Assembly (NCBI GenBank): GCA_017964465.1
Contig: JAGCRY010000054.1
Location: forward strand, 1-33,551
Reading direction: 5' to 3'
Length of the DNA: 33,551 nt
DNA from: Bacteroidales bacterium
Lineage (GTDB): Bacteria > Bacteroidota > Bacteroidia > Bacteroidales > UBA3824
Numbering within the stretch: position 1 is the stretch's first letter; each line of letters starts with the position of its first letter. Under the pieces are notes generated by a model. The model searched no databases, was not told the origin of the DNA, and saw nothing but the letters and a program-made list of their open reading frames with translations. Both the position numbers and the translations under genes were made by a program. Below, in pieces: positions 1 to 7,057 of this stretch.

Positions 1-1
1 G

Positions 2-361
2 GCATTAGTCGGCACAAAGTACGACTTCAACCTCACCAACAAAATTCTGTTCATCGAGGAAATCAACGAGCCGCCTTACAAGATAGACCGAATGTTGACA
101 CACCTAAGAATGTGCAAAAATTTCAGCGGTCTGCGAGGCATCGTATTCGGCAAAATGAAGGGCTGCGAGGCGCAAGGCGAAAACAGTCTGACGCTCTCGC
201 AAGTAATCAACGATTTCATCAAAGGCTTGGACATTCCGATAATCACCGATTTCAGTTTCGGACACGTAAAGTCGCGCTGCACCCTGCCGATTGGCGCAAA
301 GGTCTCAATGAACGTAAAGAAACGGGAATTAACATTAATGGAAGACGTAGTTTTAACGTAA
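2..361 (+). CDS. LD-carboxypeptidase (peptidase family S66), 3' end only
   Basis: This is the C-terminal 119 residues of a protein that begins before the window. S66 enzymes are cytoplasmic serine peptidases that remove the terminal D-amino acid from murein tetrapeptides during peptidoglycan recycling; MccF immunity proteins share the fold. The visible part carries the family's C-terminal catalytic landmarks: a Glu in KILFIEEINEPPYKIDRML and a His in FSFGHVKSRCTLPIG. The nucleophilic Ser would lie upstream and cannot be seen. The frame is open from base 2 to the TAA at 359-361. It converges on mqnC across a repeat-rich spacer. The family call is secure; the exact substrate is not. Confidence 0.85.
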   Translation, partial: ALVGTKYDFNLTNKILFIEEINEPPYKIDRMLTHLRMCKNFSGLRGIVFGKMKGCEAQGENSLTLSQVINDFIKGLDIPIITDFSFGHVKSRCTLPIGAKVSMNVKKRELTLMEDVVLT

Positions 362-400
362 ATTTCCGAGCCGCCTACGGCGTCTCTTGTTTTTTTAGAA

Positions 401-530
401 CGTCAATTACCGTCAATTTTTTCGTCAATTACCGTCAATTTTTCATTTATACTGTAAAAATTGACGGTAATTCTTTATTGACGGTATTAAAAATTGACGG
501 TAATTTTTGTTTAATTGACGAAAATTGACG
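401..530. repeat. Inverted array of CGTCAAT / ATTGACG motifs
   Basis: Four forward copies of CGTCAAT (starting 401, 411, 423, 433) face five reverse copies ATTGACG (starting 460, 477, 493, 514, 524). At the centre is a perfect 17-bp inverted repeat, AATTACCGTCAATTTTT at 427-443 and its complement at 456-472, around a 12-base loop. The array fills the spacer between the converging LD-carboxypeptidase gene and mqnC. It may act as a bidirectional terminator, a multi-copy protein-binding site, or an expanding intergenic repeat; the sequence alone does not decide. Confidence 0.8.
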
Positions 531-537
531 TTAAACC

Positions 538-555
538 AACCGCCGCAAGGCGGTT
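538..555. terminator. GC-rich hairpin just after mqnC, possible terminator
   Basis: AACCGCC and GGCGGTT form a perfect 7-bp stem around a GCAA tetraloop, five bases beyond the mqnC stop codon. On the minus strand it is followed only by a short T-run (GGTTTAACG), so it is weak as an intrinsic terminator. It could equally protect the 3' end of the transcript. Confidence 0.45.
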
Positions 556-559
556 CTGT

Positions 560-1657
560 TCACGCCACAAATTCATAGCGGGAATTTCGGCGGCAAGGCT
601 CGAAACCGGCTTCGCGGATTGCGACCACCATTTCGTTTTGGTCGAGGGAGTAATTAGCACCCGCCGCGCTCACCACGTGCTCCTCCATCATAATGGAACC
701 GAAGTCATTTGCGCCCGAATGTAAGCAAACTTGACCGATAGACTTGCCGACGGTGAGCCACGACGCCTGAATATTGCGTATATTATTGAGCATCAGGCGC
801 GAAATTGCAATCATCCTTACATATTCGTCGCCCTCAATAGGTGCGAATGGACCCAATACTTTTTCCAACCGCGTGCCGTCGCTGCAAAATGGCCACGGAA
901 TGAAGGTAACAAAGCCCTGCGAATAGTCGGGTTTGCGGCTTTGAGTTTCACGGAGTGCGGCGAGATGTTCAATGCGCTCGCGGATGGTCTCCACGTGTCC
1001 AAACATCATCGTCGCCGAGGTCGGAAGATTGAGGACGTGGGCTTGGTGCATCACTTCGAGCCAATCGGCGGCGGAGCATTTGGCGGGCGAAACAATCTTG
1101 CGCACCCTATCAACAAGAATCTCCGCACCCGCGCCGGGCAAACTGTCGAGCCCCGATTCGTGAAGCCGTTTCAAAGTATCATAAAAACACAGATTGGCGG
1201 TCTTGCTGATAAACGCCACCTCCGCCGGACCCAATGCGTGGAGAATCAGTCCGGGGAAAGTCCGTTTCAACTCCGAAAACAAGTTGCAATAGAAATCCAA
1301 ACCAAACTTCTTGTGCATACCGCCCTGCAAAAGCACCTGACGACCGCCCGCCGCAAAAAGTTCACCAATTTTCTGTTTGTACTCGTCCATCGTGGTAACA
1401 TACGCCTCGTCGCTGTTGCTCGCCCGCGAAAAATTGCAAAACTTGCAACGTGTGGAGCAAATATTGGAGAGATTGATGTTTCGGTCGATAATCCAACCGA
1501 CCTTTTTCCTGTCCTCGGGAGGGCGCAGTTTGTTTTTGATTTCGTTGGCAATATACGACAATTCAGCGAGCGGCGCATTCTTAAAGAGATACTCGCCCTC
1601 GTCTATTGTAATCGGCTGCAAGTCAAGAGCCTTGGTATAGATATTATTTATTTGCAT
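560..1657 (-). CDS. mqnC: Cyclic dehypoxanthinyl futalosine synthase MqnC (radical SAM)
   Basis: MqnC is a radical-SAM enzyme that cyclises dehypoxanthinyl futalosine in the futalosine route to menaquinone. The 365-residue protein has the cluster motif CxxxCxxC at Cys67, Cys71 and Cys74 (NICSTRCKFCNF), a following GGxH-type segment (VLLQGGMHKKFGLDFY) and the YSQGFVTFIPWPF motif typical of MqnC/MqnE. I chose the ATG at 1655-1657 (MQINNIYTK) because the longer ORF adds 19 residues that overlap the upstream toxin gene and look like no known N-terminus. The start lies 8 nt after the toxin stop on the same strand, so mqnC is probably co-transcribed with the toxin-antitoxin pair. No separate promoter was recognised. 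The other mqn genes are not in the window. Confidence 0.9.
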   Translation of the reverse strand: MQINNIYTKALDLQPITIDEGEYLFKNAPLAELSYIANEIKNKLRPPEDRKKVGWIIDRNINLSNICSTRCKFCNFSRASNSDEAYVTTMDEYKQKIGELFAAGGRQVLLQGGMHKKFGLDFYCNLFSELKRTFPGLILHALGPAEVAFISKTANLCFYDTLKRLHESGLDSLPGAGAEILVDRVRKIVSPAKCSAADWLEVMHQAHVLNLPTSATMMFGHVETIRERIEHLAALRETQSRKPDYSQGFVTFIPWPFCSDGTRLEKVLGPFAPIEGDEYVRMIAISRLMLNNIRNIQASWLTVGKSIGQVCLHSGANDFGSIMMEEHVVSAAGANYSLDQNEMVVAIREAGFEPCRRNSRYEFVA

Positions 1658-1665
1658 AATAGAAA

Positions 1666-1977
1666 TTATTTTACACGTTTTGCCTGCGCCACTGGGTCGC
1701 AGCGGCAGTCCCAAAAGCCAACAACGTTGACAACATCGCCATCAACACGATAGACTAACCTACTCAAATTGTTGATAAAGATACTGCGATAAACATCGGC
1801 GCGGTCTTCAAATAAAGGGTCTTTGGGGGCAATGTCTGGATTGCGTTTCAACAACTCCTCCGTTTCATACACTTTAAGCATAAAATTTTGACGAGCCTTT
1901 TTGCCAAAACTTCTTTTTATATAATTGGCAACATCCCTCAATGATTCTATTGCATCAGGATCCCAAATTGTTGTCAT
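1666..1977 (-). CDS. RelE/ParE-family toxin
   Basis: A 103-residue protein of the RelE/ParE superfamily, whose members are ribosome-dependent mRNA nucleases (RelE) or gyrase inhibitors (ParE). The family pattern is clear: an N-terminal helix with AIESLRDVANYIKRSFG, then the C-terminal strands YRSIFINNLSRLVYRVDG and VVNVVGFWDCRCDP, which resemble the usual 'RxfxxNNysRxiYrvd...iWDcRrdP' signature. The start overlaps the antitoxin stop by 4 nt (ATGA), typical of translationally coupled toxin-antitoxin pairs with the antitoxin first. Which target is hit cannot be told from sequence. mqnC follows after 8 nt. Confidence 0.85.
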   Translation of the reverse strand: MTTIWDPDAIESLRDVANYIKRSFGKKARQNFMLKVYETEELLKRNPDIAPKDPLFEDRADVYRSIFINNLSRLVYRVDGDVVNVVGFWDCRCDPVAQAKRVK

Positions 1978-2303
1978 ACTGCCTCCAATAATAAATCATG
2001 TTCTACTGATGCTCCCATTAATGTGGCTTCATCTTCGGCATCTTCTTTCGCGAACTCCTCTCTAAGTTGACGCATAACAACATCTCCCGGTATTCCAAGA
2101 CCCGCAGCCAAATGCGCCTCTGCCCTATCAAGCATCGCATTGATTTCGTCCATCGTGTAAGGACGGAATTTTTCTTCGTGGGTTGTTTCGTCATAGTAAT
2201 AACGACCAACCGCATATTGGTCAACATCCGTTATGGCAGAAACGTCTATGCCTGTGCCATCCACTATCGCCTTAATTTCGTCTGTTGTATATTTTGTTTT
2301 CAT
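1974..2303 (-). CDS. Probable antitoxin partner of the RelE/ParE toxin
   Basis: A 109-residue acidic protein that I do not recognise by family. It is called an antitoxin from position and size: it precedes the toxin, overlaps it by 4 nt, and has its own promoter (2336-2343 with an upstream TTG). It is rich in Asp and Glu, with a predicted helical segment MDEINAMLDRAEAHLA near the middle, as expected for a toxin-wrapping region. No clear ribbon-helix-helix or helix-turn-helix could be assigned by eye, so autoregulation is an assumption. Confidence 0.6.
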   Translation of the reverse strand: MKTKYTTDEIKAIVDGTGIDVSAITDVDQYAVGRYYYDETTHEEKFRPYTMDEINAMLDRAEAHLAAGLGIPGDVVMRQLREEFAKEDAEDEATLMGASVEHDLLLEAV

Positions 2304-2335
2304 CGTATTGTCGTTTTAATAAAGTTAATTTGCAG

Positions 2336-2366
2336 CAAATATAACACCTTTCCTCGAAAATTGCAA
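2336..2366 (-). promoter_or_regulatory. Bacteroidota-type promoter of the toxin-antitoxin-mqnC operon
   Basis: Reading the minus strand, a -7 element TATATTTG (2336-2343, consensus TAnnTTTG) is preceded after 20 nt by TTG (2364-2366) at the -33 position. It lies 33 nt upstream of the antitoxin ATG. Spacing and sequence match the known sigma-ABfr promoter pattern. Confidence 0.65.
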
Positions 2367-2375
2367 GAAATTTTT

Positions 2376-2397
2376 GCGGGCGAGCCGCCCGCACTCC
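2376..2397 (-). repeat. REP-like 22-bp palindromic element, copy 1
   Basis: A 22-bp element made of the hairpin GCGGGCG-AGC-CGCCCGC followed by ACTCC. An exact reverse-complement copy occurs at 10031-10052 and a two-substitution variant at 10065-10086. It lies in the 115-bp spacer between the CHAT gene 3' end and the antitoxin promoter. It has the size and form of a bacterial REP element. Confidence 0.75.
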
Positions 2398-2418
2398 AAC
2401 GCACCCCAACGCACTCAA

Positions 2419-4983
2419 TCAATTGCCATCCACCATCACAAACGCTGCCCAGTAGAGCGGATTTGGATATTTGGCGCGGACGGTCTGTTGTGCGGCGAGG
2501 AAGGCGGCACGCTTGCTCTGTCCGGCGGTGAGGTTTTTGAAAAATTCTACCATCAGGAGTTGCGTGGGCTCGTCGGCAACTTTCCAAAGGCTCATCACGA
2601 TGGTCTGTGCGCCTGCCTTCTTAAAACCGCGCTGCAAACCAAACACGCCTTCGCCAGTTACTTCGCCCAAGCCAGTCTGACACGCCGACAACACCACCAA
2701 ATCCAAACCGCTGAAATTCAACCTTGAAATCTCCTTCGCCGTCAGGATGCCGTCGTCCGCGCCTTCGGGTATTTCATTTACGCGCTTTGGATTGAGGGCA
2801 GAATTTGCACCCGCAAACAACAATCCGCTGCAACTCAACGCCTTGTCCTCGTCGGTCTGTTGACTTGCCGCCGTGTAAAATTTGTAGCCCGCGTTCTCCA
2901 TATCGCCTTCGCTTTCATAAAAACCGTGAGTGCCGATGTGCAGGATTTGGATGCCCGAACCAGAAAGCATTTTGAAGGATTCTTCTGTGGCGGCGGCATC
3001 GGACAATGCGTTTACGTCATAATTGACAGAACGGAGAAGATTGGCAATTGCCGCCGATTCTAATTTTGTGCCGTCGAGATAAGACATACCAGATGCACCG
3101 CCACGCATATTGTCGGCAATCTGCGGAATATCGCGGAAACTGCGCTCAATAGAATCGTTGACATCCTGCAAACTACGCCATTCGTCCGGGGTAAACTCAT
3201 ATTGTATGCCGCCGTATGTTGTGGCTTTGCGGTTGGGGTTGATTGTGTGATTTATTGCAAGTTCGCGGGTGGAAGATAGGCGGTAAGTATCAAATTTTTC
3301 GGCGAAGATCTTGCCGTCGTCGCCACTCAGATATTCGATGCCGATGGTATGAATCCGTCCGGCGGGCGAAAAATAGACAGACTTTGCGTCTTTCAAATAT
3401 TCCGCCAATGGCTGCCAAACAAGATTGAAAAGTTTTGGCGTTGTGTAATATTCATTGGACTTGATGGCGTAGAAATCGTCCGAACTGAAAAGATTTACAA
3501 ATTCAGGTGCTGCCATTCCTTTTTTCAAGACAAGAGCATAATAAACCTGTTGCTTAATTGTCGTATCAGGAACATTGACAAACTCTATCGCCAAATCATT
3601 GTCTTTTAAGTTTTTCTGCACATCGCGCCAAGAAACCGAAAGATTTTTTGTATAATCGCCCAGTTCTTTAGTAGATGCCACCAAAAGACGCTCCTCTTTT
3701 TCAATCACTTTTGCCAACGAATCGGCATCCATTTCGCGTTCTTCGGGTGATGTCTGGTAAAGGTCGTCGAGGGTGGCGCGGTCTTGTTTTAGTTTGTAAT
3801 AACGATTTGCAAAAACAGTGTCGCCGCTCTGCTCGATGAGTTTTTGGATTTCGAGTTCAGCGTTCAGGAGAAGACCTTTGGCTAAAATTTGACTGTCGTA
3901 GGCAAGGGAAGTCATTGACGTATCGGGATGTTTGTAAGCATCAAACGGCAGGTCATTGCGTATCATTTTTCCAGCTATAATACCATTCCAATAATATGAA
4001 CGCTCTTCTAATGTCATTGTGAAAAAATTCTTCAAAATGTATGATTTAGTTCTGTCAAAAATCTTACGGTAAAGTTTTGAAGACTCATCATAGTTGCCAT
4101 CATGAAAGTAATAATCAGCAAGATTAATTAAAGACAAGAGATAATCACTATGCTGCTCACCCAAAACCTTTTTCTGGATTTCCATTGCAATATTTCCAAG
4201 CCTGATAGCCTCTTTATAATCGCCAACAAAATCATACTCAACAGCAAGATTGTTCAACGACGTAGCATAGTAAGGATCCTCCTCCCCCAAAAGATCTTTT
4301 AAGAGTTGCATTGCAATATTTCCAAGCCTAATAGACTCTACATGGTTACCAAATGTAGAATAATAATTAGCAAGATTGAGAACCGATAGAGCGTATTGTG
4401 GGTCTTCTTCGCCCAAATATTTTTCATTTAATTCCATAGCAATGGTACCAAGCCTTATTGCCTCAGCGTAATTTTCAATATTAGAATTGAATGCCGCAAG
4501 ATTATTTAACGCATTGGCATAATAAGGATGTTCCTCGCCCAAAGTATTCTTTATTATTTCCGCAGCTTCTGTTCCTAACTTTATTGCTTCGTCATCCTTG
4601 CCAATACAGAAATAATAATAAGCAAGGTTGCCTATCGCCTCCGCGTATTTAGGATCATTGTCTCCCAATACTTTCTTACGTATTTCTACCGTCAGGTTTT
4701 CCATAATAATTGCTTCTGACAAATTGCCGATTTCATCATTATAACCAGCAAGCCCCTGATAGCAATCCGCCATTGCAAGCTCCGCCCGATAATAGTTCTC
4801 GTGCGTTGGTTTTAATTTCTTCTTGTCCAACGAATCAGATTTTTGGAAACATGTCAACGCCTCCTCGAATTTTCCGGCATCTAAGAGTTCCATGCCTTGC
4901 GCGTAGAGTCGGTCGGACTTCCTACTCTGCGACATAGCGAGGAGCGGAAGTAGCAGCAGAATCAGTGTAAATATTTTTTTCAT
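2419..4983 (-). CDS. Secreted TPR-repeat protein with C-terminal CHAT (caspase-like) domain
   Basis: An 854-residue protein. I chose the ATG at 4981-4983 because it gives a clean signal peptide (MKKIFTLILLLLPLLAMSQ) and sits 24 nt below a good promoter. About residues 20-340 are tetratricopeptide repeats, four or more of the 42-residue type with the phrases A(I)RLGxIAME and LGEExPxYAxSLNNLA. The C-terminal ~300 residues are a CHAT domain, a caspase-fold peptidase family, with the catalytic pair visible as His686 (LHIGTHGFYES) and Cys768 (VVLSACQTGLGEVTGEG). Export suggests action in the periplasm or at the surface rather than as a cytoplasmic effector such as the CRISPR-associated TPR-CHAT. 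Neighbouring repeats are nearly identical in DNA (see findings). Its substrate is unknown. Confidence 0.88.
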   Translation of the reverse strand: MKKIFTLILLLLPLLAMSQSRKSDRLYAQGMELLDAGKFEEALTCFQKSDSLDKKKLKPTHENYYRAELAMADCYQGLAGYNDEIGNLSEAIIMENLTVEIRKKVLGDNDPKYAEAIGNLAYYYFCIGKDDEAIKLGTEAAEIIKNTLGEEHPYYANALNNLAAFNSNIENYAEAIRLGTIAMELNEKYLGEEDPQYALSVLNLANYYSTFGNHVESIRLGNIAMQLLKDLLGEEDPYYATSLNNLAVEYDFVGDYKEAIRLGNIAMEIQKKVLGEQHSDYLLSLINLADYYFHDGNYDESSKLYRKIFDRTKSYILKNFFTMTLEERSYYWNGIIAGKMIRNDLPFDAYKHPDTSMTSLAYDSQILAKGLLLNAELEIQKLIEQSGDTVFANRYYKLKQDRATLDDLYQTSPEEREMDADSLAKVIEKEERLLVASTKELGDYTKNLSVSWRDVQKNLKDNDLAIEFVNVPDTTIKQQVYYALVLKKGMAAPEFVNLFSSDDFYAIKSNEYYTTPKLFNLVWQPLAEYLKDAKSVYFSPAGRIHTIGIEYLSGDDGKIFAEKFDTYRLSSTRELAINHTINPNRKATTYGGIQYEFTPDEWRSLQDVNDSIERSFRDIPQIADNMRGGASGMSYLDGTKLESAAIANLLRSVNYDVNALSDAAATEESFKMLSGSGIQILHIGTHGFYESEGDMENAGYKFYTAASQQTDEDKALSCSGLLFAGANSALNPKRVNEIPEGADDGILTAKEISRLNFSGLDLVVLSACQTGLGEVTGEGVFGLQRGFKKAGAQTIVMSLWKVADEPTQLLMVEFFKNLTAGQSKRAAFLAAQQTVRAKYPNPLYWAAFVMVDGN

Positions 4984-5007
4984 AGTCGTAAATACATTAT
5001 TCAGCCG

Positions 5008-5040
5008 CAAATATAAACAAAAACTCCCCGTTATCCCAAA
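5008..5040 (-). promoter_or_regulatory. Promoter of the TPR-CHAT gene
   Basis: On the minus strand, TTTG (5037-5040) is followed after 21 nt by TATATTTG (5008-5015). This is a full match to the Bacteroidota TTTG...TAnnTTTG consensus, 24 nt upstream of the chosen ATG. It supports the shorter start for the CHAT protein. Confidence 0.75.
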
Positions 5041-5049
5041 AATTTTTGT

Positions 5050-5057
5050 TACTTTTG
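5050..5057 (+). promoter_or_regulatory. Possible -7 element for the DUF4296-recO operon
   Basis: TACTTTTG fits the TAnnTTTG -7 consensus, 26 nt before the ATG at 5084. No convincing TTTG was found at the expected upstream distance, so this half of the divergent promoter pair is less certain. Confidence 0.45.
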
Positions 5058-5083
5058 CCATCGGAAAACAACAATGATACGCA

Positions 5084-5818
5084 ATGAAAAAAAACTACAT
5101 ATTACCCCTCGCCCTGACACTTGCACTCGCCGCATCATGCAGCGAGCCGCAGCCTGACATTCCGGAAGACAAAATCGCAGAGATTGTTTTCCAGATGCAC
5201 CGCGCCGACGCAATCCTGAACACAAAAGGGCTCAGTGACAACTCGCTCAAAGACGATTCTTTGTCGTATTATAACTACGTGCTCATTAAGGAAGGCATCA
5301 CGCGCAAGAAATTCAACGAGATAATTGACTGGTACTTAAACCATCCAAAACAATACAAAGACCTCTACGACAAAGTAATAAAGAAAGTTTCTCAATTTGA
5401 ACAGGACGAGGCGCGGCGATATGAAGTGGAAGGCAACCGTGACTCAAACGACGTATGGAACATGCGTAGCACATGGAACCTGCCGCTCGACGGCGAGACA
5501 AACCCTGTCGCGTTCAACATCGATGTTGACAGCAGCGGCACATACACACTCGCCTGCGACGTGATATACTACGAGGACGACCTTTCCGACAACCCGCGCA
5601 CAACACTCATCGCAGTATATTCAGACGGCACAACCGATGAAAACTCGGTGTATGGAGTTGTGAAGGACGGAAAGGAGAGACCGGTAAGCGTAATGCTGAA
5701 GACGAACCCAAACAAAAAGCTCAAACAACTCAAAGGCTGGGTGCTCGACCATTCAAGCGAAACAATCAAAAAACACATTGACTGCTACAACATCACACTC
5801 AAACGAACAGACGATTAA
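5084..5818 (+). CDS. DUF4296-domain lipoprotein
   Basis: A 244-residue lipoprotein. It begins with a signal peptide ending in a lipobox (LALAASC, lipidated Cys19). About residues 25-115 are the DUF4296 domain found in Bacteroidota (IPEDKIAEIVFQMHRADAIL, then SYYNYVLIKEGITRKKFNEI), whose function is unknown. The C-terminal half (roughly 125-244) is a beta-rich region of no family I recognise (TYTLACDVIYYEDD). Its stop TAA shares a base with the recO ATG (TAATG), so the two are translationally coupled. It may have an envelope role, but nothing in the sequence shows a reaction. Confidence 0.82.
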   Translation: MKKNYILPLALTLALAASCSEPQPDIPEDKIAEIVFQMHRADAILNTKGLSDNSLKDDSLSYYNYVLIKEGITRKKFNEIIDWYLNHPKQYKDLYDKVIKKVSQFEQDEARRYEVEGNRDSNDVWNMRSTWNLPLDGETNPVAFNIDVDSSGTYTLACDVIYYEDDLSDNPRTTLIAVYSDGTTDENSVYGVVKDGKERPVSVMLKTNPNKKLKQLKGWVLDHSSETIKKHIDCYNITLKRTDD

Positions 5819-6534
5819 TGGAAAAGACAGACGCCATAATCCTCAACACCGTTAAATACGGCGACAACAAACTGATAATCAACGCCTACACACGCGAGTG
5901 TGGGCGCATGACGCTCAGTGTTGCCATACCGAAAACGAGGAACCACACGTCTGCTCTGCCCTACTGCCAGCCGCTTTTCCAGAATGAAATCGAATACTCA
6001 ACAAAAGGCAACATCAGCCGAGCCGCAAGGATAACGCCGGTGTTCACATACAAGTCGATACCGTTTGACACAGCCAAAATGTCAGTTGTCATGTTTTTGG
6101 CAGAAATACTGACAAAAACTCTGACATACTCCGAGAAGAACGATGACATGTTTTCATACCTTTCTACAAGCCTGCGCCTACTCGACGACCAGGAATACAA
6201 GGGTTTAAACTTCCACATCAAATTTCTCCTGCAACTTACTAAATACATGGGATTTACTCCTATGGGAAGTTTTTCGGAAACACTGCCATGCTTCGACCTT
6301 ATGAAATCTAAATTTGTGGAAAACAGAGTTGGAGTTCCACATTTGATAACGCCGCCATACTCATTGACATTCAGTCAAATCTTGGACAAAGATTTTCTTG
6401 AATGTGAGCAGATGGAACTCAGCGGCGACACACGCAGCCACCTGCTGCAAAAAACTTTGGACTATTACCGCTACCACTTTGAAACGCTTGACAACATCAA
6501 GAGCCTCGAAGTGCTGCAAAAAATATTTCACTAA
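5818..6534 (+). CDS. recO: DNA repair protein RecO
   Basis: RecO helps RecR load RecA on single-stranded DNA coated by SSB during gap repair. The 238-residue length fits the family. The N-terminal OB-fold opening is typical (KTDAIILNTVKYGDNKLIINAYTRECG), followed by an all-helical C-terminal half (LNFHIKFLLQLTKYMGFTPMG). I saw no CxxC zinc motif, which only some RecO proteins have. It overlaps the DUF4296 stop by one base and is followed after 18 nt by the next gene, so it sits inside an operon. Confidence 0.9.
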   Translation: MEKTDAIILNTVKYGDNKLIINAYTRECGRMTLSVAIPKTRNHTSALPYCQPLFQNEIEYSTKGNISRAARITPVFTYKSIPFDTAKMSVVMFLAEILTKTLTYSEKNDDMFSYLSTSLRLLDDQEYKGLNFHIKFLLQLTKYMGFTPMGSFSETLPCFDLMKSKFVENRVGVPHLITPPYSLTFSQILDKDFLECEQMELSGDTRSHLLQKTLDYYRYHFETLDNIKSLEVLQKIFH

Positions 6535-6552
6535 CAACAAAACAAAGAAAAA

Positions 6553-7026
6553 ATGAGCAAAATTGGTACATTGGTAATCGGACAGGGCATGGGACCTGCC
6601 AAATTCGGAATGACCGAGGAAGAAATCATCGACCTTTTCGGCAAACCCGACGAGCGCGAAATCGAGTCATACGGCGAAGACCCGGACGAAAAGACGCTCA
6701 CACTCTTCTACGACAACATCATGTCAGACTTCTCATTCGACCTCGCTGAGGGCGAGGACGGCAAGGACGTCTTCAGGCTGAGCTCAATCCTCTGCACAAA
6801 CCAGGAGTACAACCTCGACAACAAAATCAAGTTTGGAGACTCGGAGGAAACACTCCTCAAATACACACGCAACCTCAAAGTCGCCGACCCGGAAATCGAG
6901 GTTGACAAGGAAACAAACGAGAGAATCCTCATGTTCGACGACCTTAGCCTCTTAGCAATTTTCGACAGTGAAGGTCTCTCCGCAATCCAAATCGGATACT
7001 GGGACGAGGAAGACACGGAAGAATAA
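6553..7026 (+). CDS. Small acidic cytoplasmic protein with two SmpA-like half-repeats (unknown function)
   Basis: A 157-residue, strongly acidic protein without signal peptide or membrane segment, ending in DEEDTEE. I do not recognise its family. The two halves look alike: GMGPAKFGMTEEEIIDLFGKPDE followed by a beta-rich stretch ending LFYDNIMSDFSFD, then NKIKFGDSEETLLKYT followed by LMFDDLSLLAIFDSEGLSAIQIG. The phrase 'xxGMTxEEVxxLxGxPD' recalls BLIP/SmpA-type folds, suggesting a duplicated binding module. It sits 18 nt after recO and 31 nt before the S41 protease, clearly in the same transcription unit. Confidence 0.6.
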   Translation: MSKIGTLVIGQGMGPAKFGMTEEEIIDLFGKPDEREIESYGEDPDEKTLTLFYDNIMSDFSFDLAEGEDGKDVFRLSSILCTNQEYNLDNKIKFGDSEETLLKYTRNLKVADPEIEVDKETNERILMFDDLSLLAIFDSEGLSAIQIGYWDEEDTEE

Positions 7027-7057
7027 AGAAATAGTTTAATCAAAAATCAAAAACGCA

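Noticed and set aside
731-1753. 340-codon plus-strand open frame
   Set aside because: It is antisense to mqnC and the toxin gene, with no family motif. The minus-strand frame has the radical SAM cysteines.
2300-2587. 95-codon minus-strand open frame over the CHAT 3' end
   Set aside because: It overlaps the CHAT coding sequence and the REP element in another frame, with no coding signature.
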